Source: Ricinus communis (taxonomy: Eukaryota > Streptophyta > Magnoliopsida > Malpighiales > Euphorbiaceae). From it: a stretch of DNA of 64,000 nt. Location: contig NC_063263.1 of NCBI RefSeq assembly GCF_019578655.1, positions 5,962,001-6,026,000 on the forward strand, written 5' to 3'. Numbering within the stretch: the first letter of the stretch is position 1; every line of letters begins with the position of its first letter. The notes beneath the pieces were generated by a model. It searched no databases and was not told the DNA's origin. It worked only from the letters and a program-made list of their open reading frames with translations. Of the stretch, positions 10,318 through 21,600 are shown piece by piece. The translations under genes were made by a program, and so were the position numbers.

Positions 10318-12240
10318 ATATGATGAAAAATAGATTTGTGGATAAGCTTCTTCAACTATAATGCAAAAACATTCATCACAATGGGTGCATGAAGACCAGA
10401 TATTGCAAGAAGTTTTTTTTTTTTTATGTACTTTTGGTAAATGACATTTAATGCAGTGGATAAGCTTCAATGGAGGTTCATCAAATAAGAAAAGTTTATT
10501 TTTATAAACTAGAAACCTATAACCAATAACACATGAACACGACCAAAGACAGTAAATTAGTTCTCACTATTCTTCTCAAACAGGCTTCTAAAATTCTTCC
10601 ATTAAATAATAATAGTCAATGTTCGGTTGAATCTCAACAAAAATTAAATTAACAATCATTATTTCGTGAGAGCATCAGTTCTATGTATCAAGCGATTTTC
10701 ATGGACATTAATTTTTTTGAGGTTGATTATGTACTCTCTGCTGTGATTTTTGTTTTTTGTCAAAAGCGTGTTATTTATGAAAGTTCTTATATAAGAATGT
10801 TATATACATCAGAATAAATGAAGAAATATTTTATGCTTTGTAATAAAATATTTAAATTTTTTTGATATGTATATTTAATTTTTAACACATAAATTTTTTA
10901 TTTTGACATGTGCGCTTACTTTTGATATATGGAATTCAAATTTATGTGTAAATTTTATAATTTTTTCTTTTAATGCATTGATTTATAAGTTATATTTCTA
11001 ACTAAACACTCGCTATAATCCTAAGAAATAGCATATTAATTATATTTTAATTTTATATTAACTAATAAATAGTTTTCTAATCATATAATGAAACTAATTT
11101 TATCCTAAAAAATAACATATTAATTATATTTTAATATTATATTAACTAATAAATTAGTTTTGTAATTAAATAATAATTCTAATTCTAAAGATAATATTTT
11201 TGATATTTATTCAATAAAATTAATTTTTTAATTATATAATAATTTTAGAAAATAATAATATCAATTAAATTGATATATTAATTTACATAATATTAAAATT
11301 AAGTAATAGATAATTTTTATATTATCGCATTAATAAAATTTTAGAATTTTTAAAAAATTAAATATCTAAAAATAGTTAGTTTACTATTTTATATAAAAAT
11401 ATTTTACTTTTATATTCTTTAAACTATTCTTTATTATAAAAATTATGCTTTTCAAAATAAAAAAATGTTCTTAGAACGAATAAGTCAGTTTGTACTCGGA
11501 GAATAATTTTAATCACCTAACAACACTTTTATTTAAATATTTGATATATAAGATTTAATTTGATGTATAATTTTATAATTTTTTATATTAATTAATAAGT
11601 TAATAAGTTTTTCAATTAAAGAATGCTTATAATTTTAGAAAAAATATTTAATTATATTTAAAATATTATATTAATTAATTAATTAATTTTCTAATAAAAG
11701 ATTAAAAATATATTTATTTTTAAATCATAATATATAACTCTATTGTTTATTATGTAATTAATACTAATATTTTTTGTTAAATAATAATTTTAATCTTAAG
11801 AAAATTATATTTTTTAATATTCTATTAAGTAAATTAATTTACTAAATATATAATAACTTTAGATTTTAAAAAGAACATGTTAATTATTGTTATAATATTA
11901 TTTTTAGTAAATTAATTAATATATTTGTATTTTTGTACTTTTAAAATATAATTAACAAATTTTAAAGTATTGAAATTTTAACACATCATTAATTTTATTT
12001 TATATTATTTTTTATAAATAAATTGATAATAATAAATGTATAATATATAAATAAATGTACTTATGCGAGTGTTTTTTCATACATATTAAAAAAATTAAAA
12101 AATTAGAAAATAAATAGAGAAAATAAATAAAAATCTAGCAGATGTGGCAAATTGAAATAGGAAAAATAAATATAATAAGAGGATAAAATAAAGGGATCTT
12201 ACGCTTGCCGCTCCTAATTTCCGATTCCCGATCCTTCGGA
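10318..12240. repeat. AT-rich spacer with a dispersed degenerate repeat
   Basis: No gene is seen. From about 10,850 to 11,450 there is an AT-rich repeat with phrases such as TTTGACATGTG, ATTCAAATTTATGTG, CTATAATCCTAA and AACTAATAAATAGTTTTCTAA. A second, more decayed version follows at about 11,530-11,700. The same family recurs at about 28,700-28,960 and 30,435-30,900. It probably derives from an old transposable element, but no coding or terminal signal remains. Confidence 0.5.
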
Positions 12241-12562
12241 TTTCTCATTTTTTATCCGAATCACAAACGAAAATAAAAAGAGAGCAATTTAGAACCAGAA
12301 GAAGAAGAAACTCAAATAATTAGGGTTCTGTTTCTTTGCACAGGTACAATCTTAATTTTCTTTAATTCGAGGCACAAATGATTCAATTAGCTTTAAAGTT
12401 GTAGTCTTTACTCAAATCATCAACAATTATTGCTTAAGTTTCATTATTTTATCCACGACTTAATTGATGAGGCTTTGATTTAAGAAATTTGATGCCTTAG
12501 ATCTGTAAATTAAGCTCTTTTCTTGAAAATTTATTGATATTTGATTCAGATTACTAAGCAAT

Positions 12563-15500
12563 ATGACACCAGTGTGTCCATTTGTCAAAGCTTCAAGACC
12601 AGATGATTCACCAGCAAAAAAAACAAGTGAGAATCAAAGCAAACATGGTCAAGAACTTGAATTGAAGGCAAAGAAAGAATCTTGTGGTGGTGGTGATTCT
12701 GTTAATAGCAATTCTCCAAAATGCCCTTTTGGATATGACTCTGTTAATGCTGATGCTAATGCTTCTCCAAAATCTGCTGCTACAATTCCTGCAAAGTGTC
12801 CATTAGGATATGATTCTCGGTCTTTTAAAATTGGCCCTCTTAGTTGTATTATATGCCAAGCACTTCTCTTTGACACTACTAAATGTGTTCCCTGTAATCA
12901 TATCTTTTGCAAGTAAGCTTAAGCTTTGTGATGTTGGTTTTTTTTATTTTTTTATTTTTTTTATTTTTTATTTTTTAATGTGGGAGTTCTTTGTCTTTTT
13001 CTTTTTTCTCTTTCTACTTGGATTTTTTCTAACAGTTATTCTGCTGATATTGATGTAGGGCCTGTGTTTCGCCCTTTAGGGACTGTCCATTGTGCGGAGC
13101 TGATATTGAGAAGTTTGAAGCTGAGATGAATCTTCAGGCTACTGTTGATCGGTTTATTGAGGGTCATGCTAGAATTAAGAGGTCTCATATCAATAAACAT
13201 GAAGAGGAAGAAGTAGGCGAAAATACGAAAGTTATATATGAGGATGTGTCTTTGGAGAGAGGTGCTTTTTTGGTGCAACATGCTATGAGGGTGAGATTGT
13301 TATCTTGCCATAAATGAGCTTTTCTTATTTCCATATGCAAAATGCCATTTTAAGTTTCTAATGTTATCTTTTGGAGTAAAAAGCTCAAAGTTCTTTTATG
13401 TTAAAATGGCATTTTGCTGTAATGATTATTATCAGATTTTATGTTGTATGTACTGGTAAACTTTTTTCTAATTTATTTGTTTAGTTTCTTTCTTGGCTTT
13501 TGGCTTAGGGATGACTAATTAATTGCTTATCTTTCCATGTGTAGGCATTCCGTGCCAAGAATTTTGAAAGTGCCAAATCAAGACTCAGTCTCTGTGCAGA
13601 AGATATCCGAGGTCAGATAGAAGCAGCAGGCAACACTCCAGAGTTATGTTCACAGCTTGGGGCAGTTCTTGGAATGCTTGGTGACTGCTGGTCCGTCAGC
13701 ACTTCACCTTTATGATTATAGCTGGCATTCATAATCAACTTGATTTAAATTTACATTATTAGTAGCATGTTCTCTATTGCCTTTCAACTTCTGTGGATAA
13801 CCCATATTTTTCTGAGTATGTTAAAACATACTTTCAGTTTCAGGCTTCATTGATGCCTTCAATATTCCTGAAGTAGCAGATTTTGAATCCTGAGGCCTTT
13901 ACATTGAGCAGAATTTGATTTGCCATTTTTGTTGCAGTCGAGCAATGGGAGATGCTGGCTCTGCAGTTGCATATTTTGAAGAGAGTGTGGAGTTTCTCTC
14001 AAAATTCCCTACAGATGATCAGGAGGTTGCAACTCTGCAAACCTTCTTGCATGTTATTCTATGTGTGCTTTTGAGGTGCCAATCCAAGCCTAATTATTTT
14101 GGTAACTACTTTACAGGTCATGCATACACTGTCTGTTTCTCTTAATAAAATTGGAGATCTTAAATATTATGATGGAGATCTGGAAGCTGCTAAATCTTAT
14201 TATTCTCGTTCTCTCAATGTGCGTCGCGATGCCATCGAACATCACCCTCATGTTTCTTCCCAGGTCAGAAAATGGTTATTTTTGGTCATTCTCATGTCAC
14301 TTGTTACTTATTAATGCCTCACTATCATGACTTTTTATATCTTTTTTATTATGATACAAATTATGAATTGGACCTATGCCTTTGGGACATAACATGGTGG
14401 CCATGTCACCATGCATGATACCAACATGATAATATATATGAAAGATCTGTCTTGCTAGTTCTGTTTTAATTAGGCAAAACCCATTATTAAGCCCTTGAAC
14501 TTTTCAATCTTATTCTATTGAGCCTCTGAATTTTTATTTTGTTCTATTGAGCCCATGTCCTTTTATTTTTCTTGGATTAAGGACTTCTTACACATATTGC
14601 ATAAAATTTTTGTTTATTGTATTGAGCCATTGTACTTCTATTACTGTTTTCATTAAGGACTATTGGATCCTAAATCAAAGCAAAAATAAAAGTATGAGGA
14701 CTCAATGAAACAAAATAAAAACTAAGGCATTCAATAAAATAAAACTGAAAAATCCAAGGGCATTTTGCGTTTTGATTATTATTGTTTCTTGTTGTTGTTG
14801 TTAGCTGGTGCCCTATTTTTGGTCTCACAGTGATTTCTGAAGTCCCTGCTCCTTCTAATAGTTGTCATTTTCTTCTGGTCTGGGTTCAGTCTCCAGAAGA
14901 AAATGGTGTATAGGCTGTAGGACCTCTTGTTATTTTCTATTTGGTTGCTCAGTCCTTAGATTTACAACCATTTCCATATTAAGTTACATGCATGAGCGTG
15001 TATTCTTGATCTGGTCCAAATGTTTGGTGGAGCTTCCTTCTAGTGAAAAGGGGAACTTATTAACATTCCTCATGAACTCACCAATTAAGGGTCTACTTTA
15101 CCCTTTTTGGCTGATGCCTGAAATCTCTTCAATGCCTCTAAAGAAAATAGTCAAAATAGTGTTCATAATTAAATTTAACGAAAGAAAATCTGATTAAAAT
15201 TCATCTCCCATACTTCGGTTTCTTAACATCGTAATTACTAAATTTAATAGCCACCTAAACTAAACTCTTCCAAGCATGGCGATGTTCTCCCCTTTGTTGC
15301 TCTCTTTCTTGCTTCTTGTTCTAGACTTTTTTGCATCTGATCCTTGAACGTTTCTATCTGTATCTTGTTTTATGCCACATGAGATTGTGATGATGTATTA
15401 TAGGGATGGTCAGAAGAGGAAAATAACTGGTCAGAAGAACAAAATAGTGAGTCATTATGTGCTATGATTCTTGAATGATATCCTTGCCTTTGATGAAAAT

Positions 15501-16070
15501 TAGAATAGAGGAAAATCATTAGCTGAGTTAAATAGACGAACAGAGATACCATGTGTGTATAAAGCCTCTAGTGGAATTTATTAGGGAAATAAAAGCTATA
15601 TCTTTCCCTGCTGAAGTGCTCATGTTGCATTTCAAAATTCAAATGTTGCTTAATTCTTCCACTTTGGACCACATTCTCTCTCCAATAACGCATTTTTGAA
15701 ACATTTGAAGGTTTATGTTCACTTTGGTCAGAAAGTTCCACATTTCCTGACATTCATTGCATTTGATTGCAGAGTCTAGATGTGGCTGTTTCGCTAGCAA
15801 AAGTTGCTGATGCAGATAGGAGTCTTGGAAATGAAGATGCAGCAGTCAGTAGATTTCAGGAAGCCATAAAACTGTTGGAATCTTTGACGTTAAAACCTGA
15901 AGAAGCTGCTCTAGACCAAAGGGTAAAAGATTCCTTTTTGCTCGATCCATTGCAACTATTTAGATCCTGTTAGTGACCTAGATAACATGTGTTTTGAATT
16001 GCAGCGCCTTTCAGTGCTCGAATTTCTTAACAATCAGCTTGCAGAGAAACAGTCCGATCAAAGTGCCTAA
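12563..16070 (+). CDS. NCA1: NCA1, RING-finger/TPR catalase chaperone
   Basis: In Arabidopsis NO CATALASE ACTIVITY 1 binds catalase in the cytosol and is needed to fold it into the active form, so it supports peroxide detoxification. Seven coding exons join in phase: 12563-12912, 13059-13290, 13545-13690, 13938-14025, 14117-14263, 15773-15922 and 16005-16070, giving 392 residues. A 5' UTR intron (12344-12549) is likely. The N-terminus has VCPFVKASRPDD and two copies of the KCPxGYDS motif. The RING finger (about 95-130) reads CIICQALL, CNHIFCKAC and CPLCGADI, with all C3HC4 ligands. A TPR region follows (about 180-370), with RAMGDAGSAVAYFEESVEFL, VSLNKIGDLKYYDGDLEAA and VSLAKVADADRSLGNEDAA. 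It ends with RLSVLEFLNNQL, as in its orthologues. Confidence 0.93.
14472..14780. mobile_element. MITE-like element in NCA1 intron 5
   Basis: The two ends of this roughly 310-bp stretch are imperfect inverted repeats over about 80 bases. The left side has GCCCTTGAACTTTTCAATC, TATTGAGCC and TTTTTATTTTGTTCTATTGAG; read in reverse complement, the right side has GCCCTTGGATTTTTCAG, TATTGAATGCC and TTTTTATTTTGTTTCATTGAG. There is no coding capacity. This fits a non-autonomous DNA transposon. The target duplication is unclear. Confidence 0.6.
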
Positions 16071-18654
16071 AGTTTGACTCTTCTTCTGTAGAGAAAAAGA
16101 ATCAAGCTAAATAAAATAGCCCTTTTTATCTGTATATATTCAAAATTATCTTCATGTGAAATAAGGTCAGTTTTAGTAATGGGTGATTCCTAGAAGAACA
16201 AAAGCTTTCAAAGAATGCCTCAGGAAGGACTTGGGGCACCACAGGTGGGGAGCTCTTGCCTTGCGTCATCCAGATAGTATCTACATCTGGCTTAGCATTA
16301 TTCGAGCAAAGCCTGTATGAGATTTCAGTTCACTTTCATCTAGTGTAAGTTGTTCAAGCACTTGGTTCTATGTCTCTGGTTCTTGTGGTCACCGCCTGAA
16401 GTTGCTGCTATGGTGCTTCCCTGCTATGCAGTTTTCCCTTTCCTCGAGTTGTCCCTCTATGAATAAGGACCGGTTCTGGGAAATGCTTTCAATTAGCTAT
16501 CTAGAAAGCGAACAGTGTGTCCCTACTGAACTTAAAATTGTTATTGGCTATGTGATGTGAAAAAGCTACGTATTATGTGAAAATTTACATATTATGGATA
16601 TGATGCAAATTTCCTCTCAATTTCTTTTCTTTTACCGGTTTCTTTTTTAAAGCTCCAAGTGGAACGCCACTAAGTTGAAAAGCATATTGGATAGTTAATA
16701 TATTGCGTTGATAACAATCTGGTAGAAAGAGCAGAAAAGTTGATGGTGATGCCATGGTTCAGGCCTTGGGCTGTTTATTTCTTTCTTCCATCTGCATCCT
16801 TAATTATCTCCATGCATCGTGATTTTCATGTTTTGCTAAAAATATAGTATAATGCTTGCACTTCTTTGTTAGTGGGTGAAAAAGAAGGATAAGGAACGAG
16901 TGTTGAAGTCAGAAGAACCAGCTGTCTTGTTTCACAAGGAACAATATACTATATCCCTTAAAGCTTTCTGGGGGTTCATATAACTGGAACTCTTTACATG
17001 TCAAATAATAAACCATGAAAAAGAAGAAGAAGATAAAGGAAAAAGGAAGGAGAATAAAGGAAACGAAGAATAATATCAGAACATACTAATAAATTAGTTA
17101 AAAGGAAAAAAAAACCTTGAAGAAGAAGAAAATAAGGAGACTAAAGGAAATGAAGAAACAAAGTATGCACATGGGCAATGAAGCATCATATATAGAGTAT
17201 TATTCCTCCTCTTTAGCAAAAGAGAAAATGATTACTTGCATGATAAGTTTATGATTATAAATAACTCACTTTTCTCATTATACTCATGCTCGATATGTAC
17301 AGAAAGGTTTCTTGGTCGCTTCCATCTCAGTTTGTAGAGCTGTTGTGTGGTGTGCCTTTTTTGTTGTCGTTTTTGTTACGATGAGTTCTAGAGACGAAAT
17401 ATTCTGTTGTCTTCTCCAAGTTATCAAGACATTCTATTCATTAGATATTGAACCCTTATCCAATAAATAAAAGATAGTCAACTATAAGTATTAGTCTTGA
17501 GATACATCCCTCAGCATTGAAAAAAAATTGTATGTAATAACTTAATTGGTATTCTCACTTGTGAGATTTAGAGATTTCCCAAGCTCAAGTCTTCTTGTCC
17601 ATTATTTATGGGAGTTTTTATTGTTTTATATTTCTGAATAGTCATGGATACGATAGTTTGAATTTAGAATTAGACCGATTAAGATAATTGAAATTTAGTT
17701 CGGATCAATCTTAAATCAGAGAGTTAGTTCTGCGGTTAGAACAGGAATCGTCGGTTCGGTTCATGAAGAGTTCTTATTTCCATTTTAAGCCAAAAAAGAA
17801 CAAATAGACAAGTTTTAGTTTTTTCCACTGGTTGAAACCTGCTGTAGCTAGAACTGTAAAGCTGATTCGATTGGTTTCAAGAGCCACAGAACCGTGAATC
17901 AACAGTTCTTGGTCTACTTCAAGACTACTAAAATCTAAATAAAAGAAGAGTTATTATCTTTTTTCCAAAAAGAAAAGAAAAACATGATCAATAAACATGT
18001 GCAAACAAAGTAAAGAAGCTATCCTGGTAGTAAATTGGAAGTTCATTGTGCTAATTCAAGGTCACAAAAACGCATATTGTATTCCAAGAAACAACGAAGC
18101 ATTGTGTCTCTTTTTTCCTTAAAACAATCTCTATTGTATGTGTTAAGAAATGATATTGGGTCTTGACTAATCAGATTTAGAAAATTAATACGATCCATGC
18201 ATTTACCGATCACACTACATTCCTGTACTGTATAATGAAAGAGAGGAAAAAGCATAAAGGCCAAGGATATAACATTTTATATGGTTAAATAGTCCATAAT
18301 CTGCCAGTTATTTAGAGTAAAATTAAACAGCCTACAATTTTAGGTACTAATAAAATAATGTGTTGGTGTGGGTCATACATAAAAGCAAATAAGAGTAAGA
18401 TTTACTCCAAGTATAATAAGGTAATGATATTTAACCTGAGTGATTCTACCAGAGAGTTTATTGAACTTTTGAGGTTGAATAAGAAAAAAACCAGAAATGA
18501 ACATTCCAAGATGCTTTTACTTGTGGCAATACAAGTTTAATTTGTCAAGTTAAAAAAGTTCTCACCCCTCTTATTTAGCCTACAAATGGGTGGCTTCATA
18601 AGCCACTCAATCCACACTTCCATCTTTCTTGTCATCCAATATTTCTCATCTTCC
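16071..18654. other. Intergenic region between NCA1 and the subtilase
   Basis: The first 300-500 bases are probably NCA1 3' UTR. From 17,640 to 17,940 is a stretch rich in CGGTTCGGTTC, GATTCGATTGG and GAACCGTGAATC phrases, of the kind common in decayed non-autonomous DNA elements; related sequence is in subtilase intron 3 (about 19,470-19,600). No supported gene is seen. The subtilase promoter should lie in the last few hundred bases. Confidence 0.4.
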
Positions 18655-21600
18655 ATGGCCTCTCTTCATCCTCTGCAACTTCTCCTTTTCCTTTCTTTAT
18701 TACCTTCCCTTCTTATAACTTCCACTTACTCCTCATCTCAAACTCCTCAGGTAATCAATCAAATTACTGCATGCTTTTTACCTAAACAAGAAGGGTATAC
18801 ACGTATATCCATAATCATATCCACTAAAGAAAATATTAGAATCCTTGTTTTCTTCCCTTTCTTTCTTTCGAGAATGTATATATAATGATAGTTATGTTTT
18901 CTTGAATCTTGGCAGCAATACATTGTTTACATGGGAAGTTCAGGAAATGGGAACGTCGGTGGAGAGAACACTGATCAGTCTGTGGAGTCAGCTCATTTGC
19001 AGTTGTTATCCTCCATTATACCAAGGTCTATATTTCATCATCGTCATTGTTTTATTTATAGGTTTGTTGTTGAATATTGACAAATAATATATGCCTTTGA
19101 TGTGATTTTTGGCAGTCATGAGAGTGAGAGAATATCATTAGTCCATCATTACAGTCATGCTTTCACTGGATTCTCTGCCATGCTCACAGAGATTGAAGCT
19201 TCTGAATTGTCTGGTAGTTCTTTTCTTTTTCCTTTTTACTGCAGTATATTCTTTTCTGTTTCAATAATACTAAAGCAGAAAATGACACCTTGGCTTCAAG
19301 AATTTCAACAGGGAGAATATATACATACACCCTTTAACTTTAAATTTTCTTAATTTAATCAACAATATCTTAGGCAGCATGCGACATGTTATTATTTTAT
19401 TTATTTGATTACATGAAACAAAGTAAGGTCATATATTCTGCAGGTGACTATGAAAGAAGTTGTTCTAAAAACCGTACGTGATTGCCGGATTCAATTGGTT
19501 CAATCAAGAATCCGTGATTAGCTAGTCCAATCCAGTTTAGTTTTTAAAATTAAAAATTTGACTGAAGTGAATTTGATTGAATTTAACCGATTAGACTAAT
19601 TGATTTATATAAATAATAAAAATTAAAAATATTGAATTCTTCACGGGTTCAAATACTTGGTTTTAATTTTTCAAAAAACATTTCGTTATATATTGTTTCA
19701 ATGTCTAAATTATAAGAACATACGCATAAATAAGTCAAAAATTTATCGACCCAAATGAAAGGAAATAGAGAATCCAATTTCTACACTTTCCGGTTGTTTA
19801 TTAGAAAGAAAGAATCTCTCATTTCCTGTAAGATGGACAGAGTTAGTTGAATAAATACTAGAAGAGAAATATTGAAAAGAAATGTCCTGTGGTAGAGATA
19901 GAGTCGCTGTCAGCTGTGGTGAGGCCAGTTAACCAGTCATAATATATAAAAGAAGATATATACTTAATTTACATGTCCAAATCATGAGCAGACATGAGTA
20001 TTAAACACCTATAACATGTTGGCTTTCGTAGCACTGAAAAACTTTCATTACTCAGCATGATTTATGATTGATTATGCTGGGTTCTAAAAATTTAGTAAAA
20101 AAAAAAAAGGAAATTAATATATCTTCTCACAGTTTCATTAAAATGAATAGCATGATCTAAAAGAAAATAAGGGAACACAATTGCAATTATTGGGTAGATT
20201 ATTAACTTATAGCAGGCCAGAAAAGATAGGCAAATATGATATGTTATGGTTACTGTATAATCATGGGCAGACCATGTGTGGATGATAATATTGTGGTGCC
20301 TAATTGATGTATGCTTTGGATTTTTTATTAAGATTTTAATGCAATTCTGGAAAACAGGCCATGAAAGAGTTGTGTCAGTCTTCAAAGATCCAACTCTTAA
20401 ACTCCATACAACACGTTCTTGGGATTTCTTGGAGGCAAATTCAGGGATGCAATCTAGCCAGAAGTATTCTCATTTATCAAGTGATGTAATTATTGGGGTG
20501 ATTGACACAGGTAATTACTTCTTCTTTTTCTTTTTCTTTTTTAATAAATTCCCATCTTAATTCCATTACAAAATATTTTCTTTTTGCAACTTGTTATTTC
20601 ATAAGGAAAATCATTGGACATTAGCTATAGCCAGAAAAGACGTGAGTGAGACTATGAAAGATCAATTTGGAAAAAGAGTTTTTGAATTAATTGCTGTCTG
20701 GATAGCAACAGTCAGTAGAAAAGATTTCACATACTAACTAACTCAATGGCCCCAACACCCACAACTTTTGTTGGAAGGCTACATGGCAACAAAAAGAGCC
20801 ACATGAAAGTGTAGGCCACCTTGAGAAAATCCATGTGCATTAGCTCCTTCATCTTTTTCATATTTACATGTTTTTTGGGTCTTTCTCAATTTTGTTTATT
20901 TTCAAATTTTTATCAAAATTTTTATTTATATGTAAATGTATGCTCGTGATTGCAATTCTCTTTTTTAAAACTAGTATACCTTTTCTTTTCCTCTAGGAAT
21001 ATGGCCTGAGTCTCCAAGTTTCAGTGACAAAGGACTTGGAGAAATCCCTTCAAGATGGAAAGGAGTTTGCATGGAAGGGCATGACTTCAAGAAATCCAAT
21101 TGTAACAGGTACAACATGTCTGCTTTTTTTTTTTTTTTTTCTTTTCTCTTCCTTTTCATTTTTCTTTTATAAACATCCAAAAACAAAATAATACAATATT
21201 CTTATACATGTAATTGTATTAAAATATTCATTAAAGTGGCTGCATGTGACTGTCCATTTCAAGTACTAAAGACTTATTATTGGGTTACTTACTGTTTGGA
21301 ATTTTAGCATACAGTGGCCACATAGCAAATTCCATGTTGTGATATTCCTTATTCTCTTGATATAAAAATTTGCAGGAAGCTGATAGGAGCAAGATACTAT
21401 GACACTATTCTGAGAACATACAAGAATAACAAGACCCATGTGGCCAAACCAAATGGCTCTCCAAGGGACGACATTGGCCATGGCACCCACACTGCATCTA
21501 TAGCAGGTGGTGCTGAAGTAGCTAATGTAAGTTACTATGGCCTAGCAAGAGGGACAGCCAGGGGTGGCTCACCTTCATCTAGGTTAGCAATCTACAAAGC

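Noticed and set aside
14862..15197. 111-codon open frame in NCA1 intron 5
   Set aside because: It lies within the intron, has no recognisable domain, and NCA1 splices cleanly around it.
19630..19665. GGGTTCAAATAC-like box resembling a tRNA T-arm
   Set aside because: No matching D-arm, anticodon arm or acceptor stem could be formed around it.
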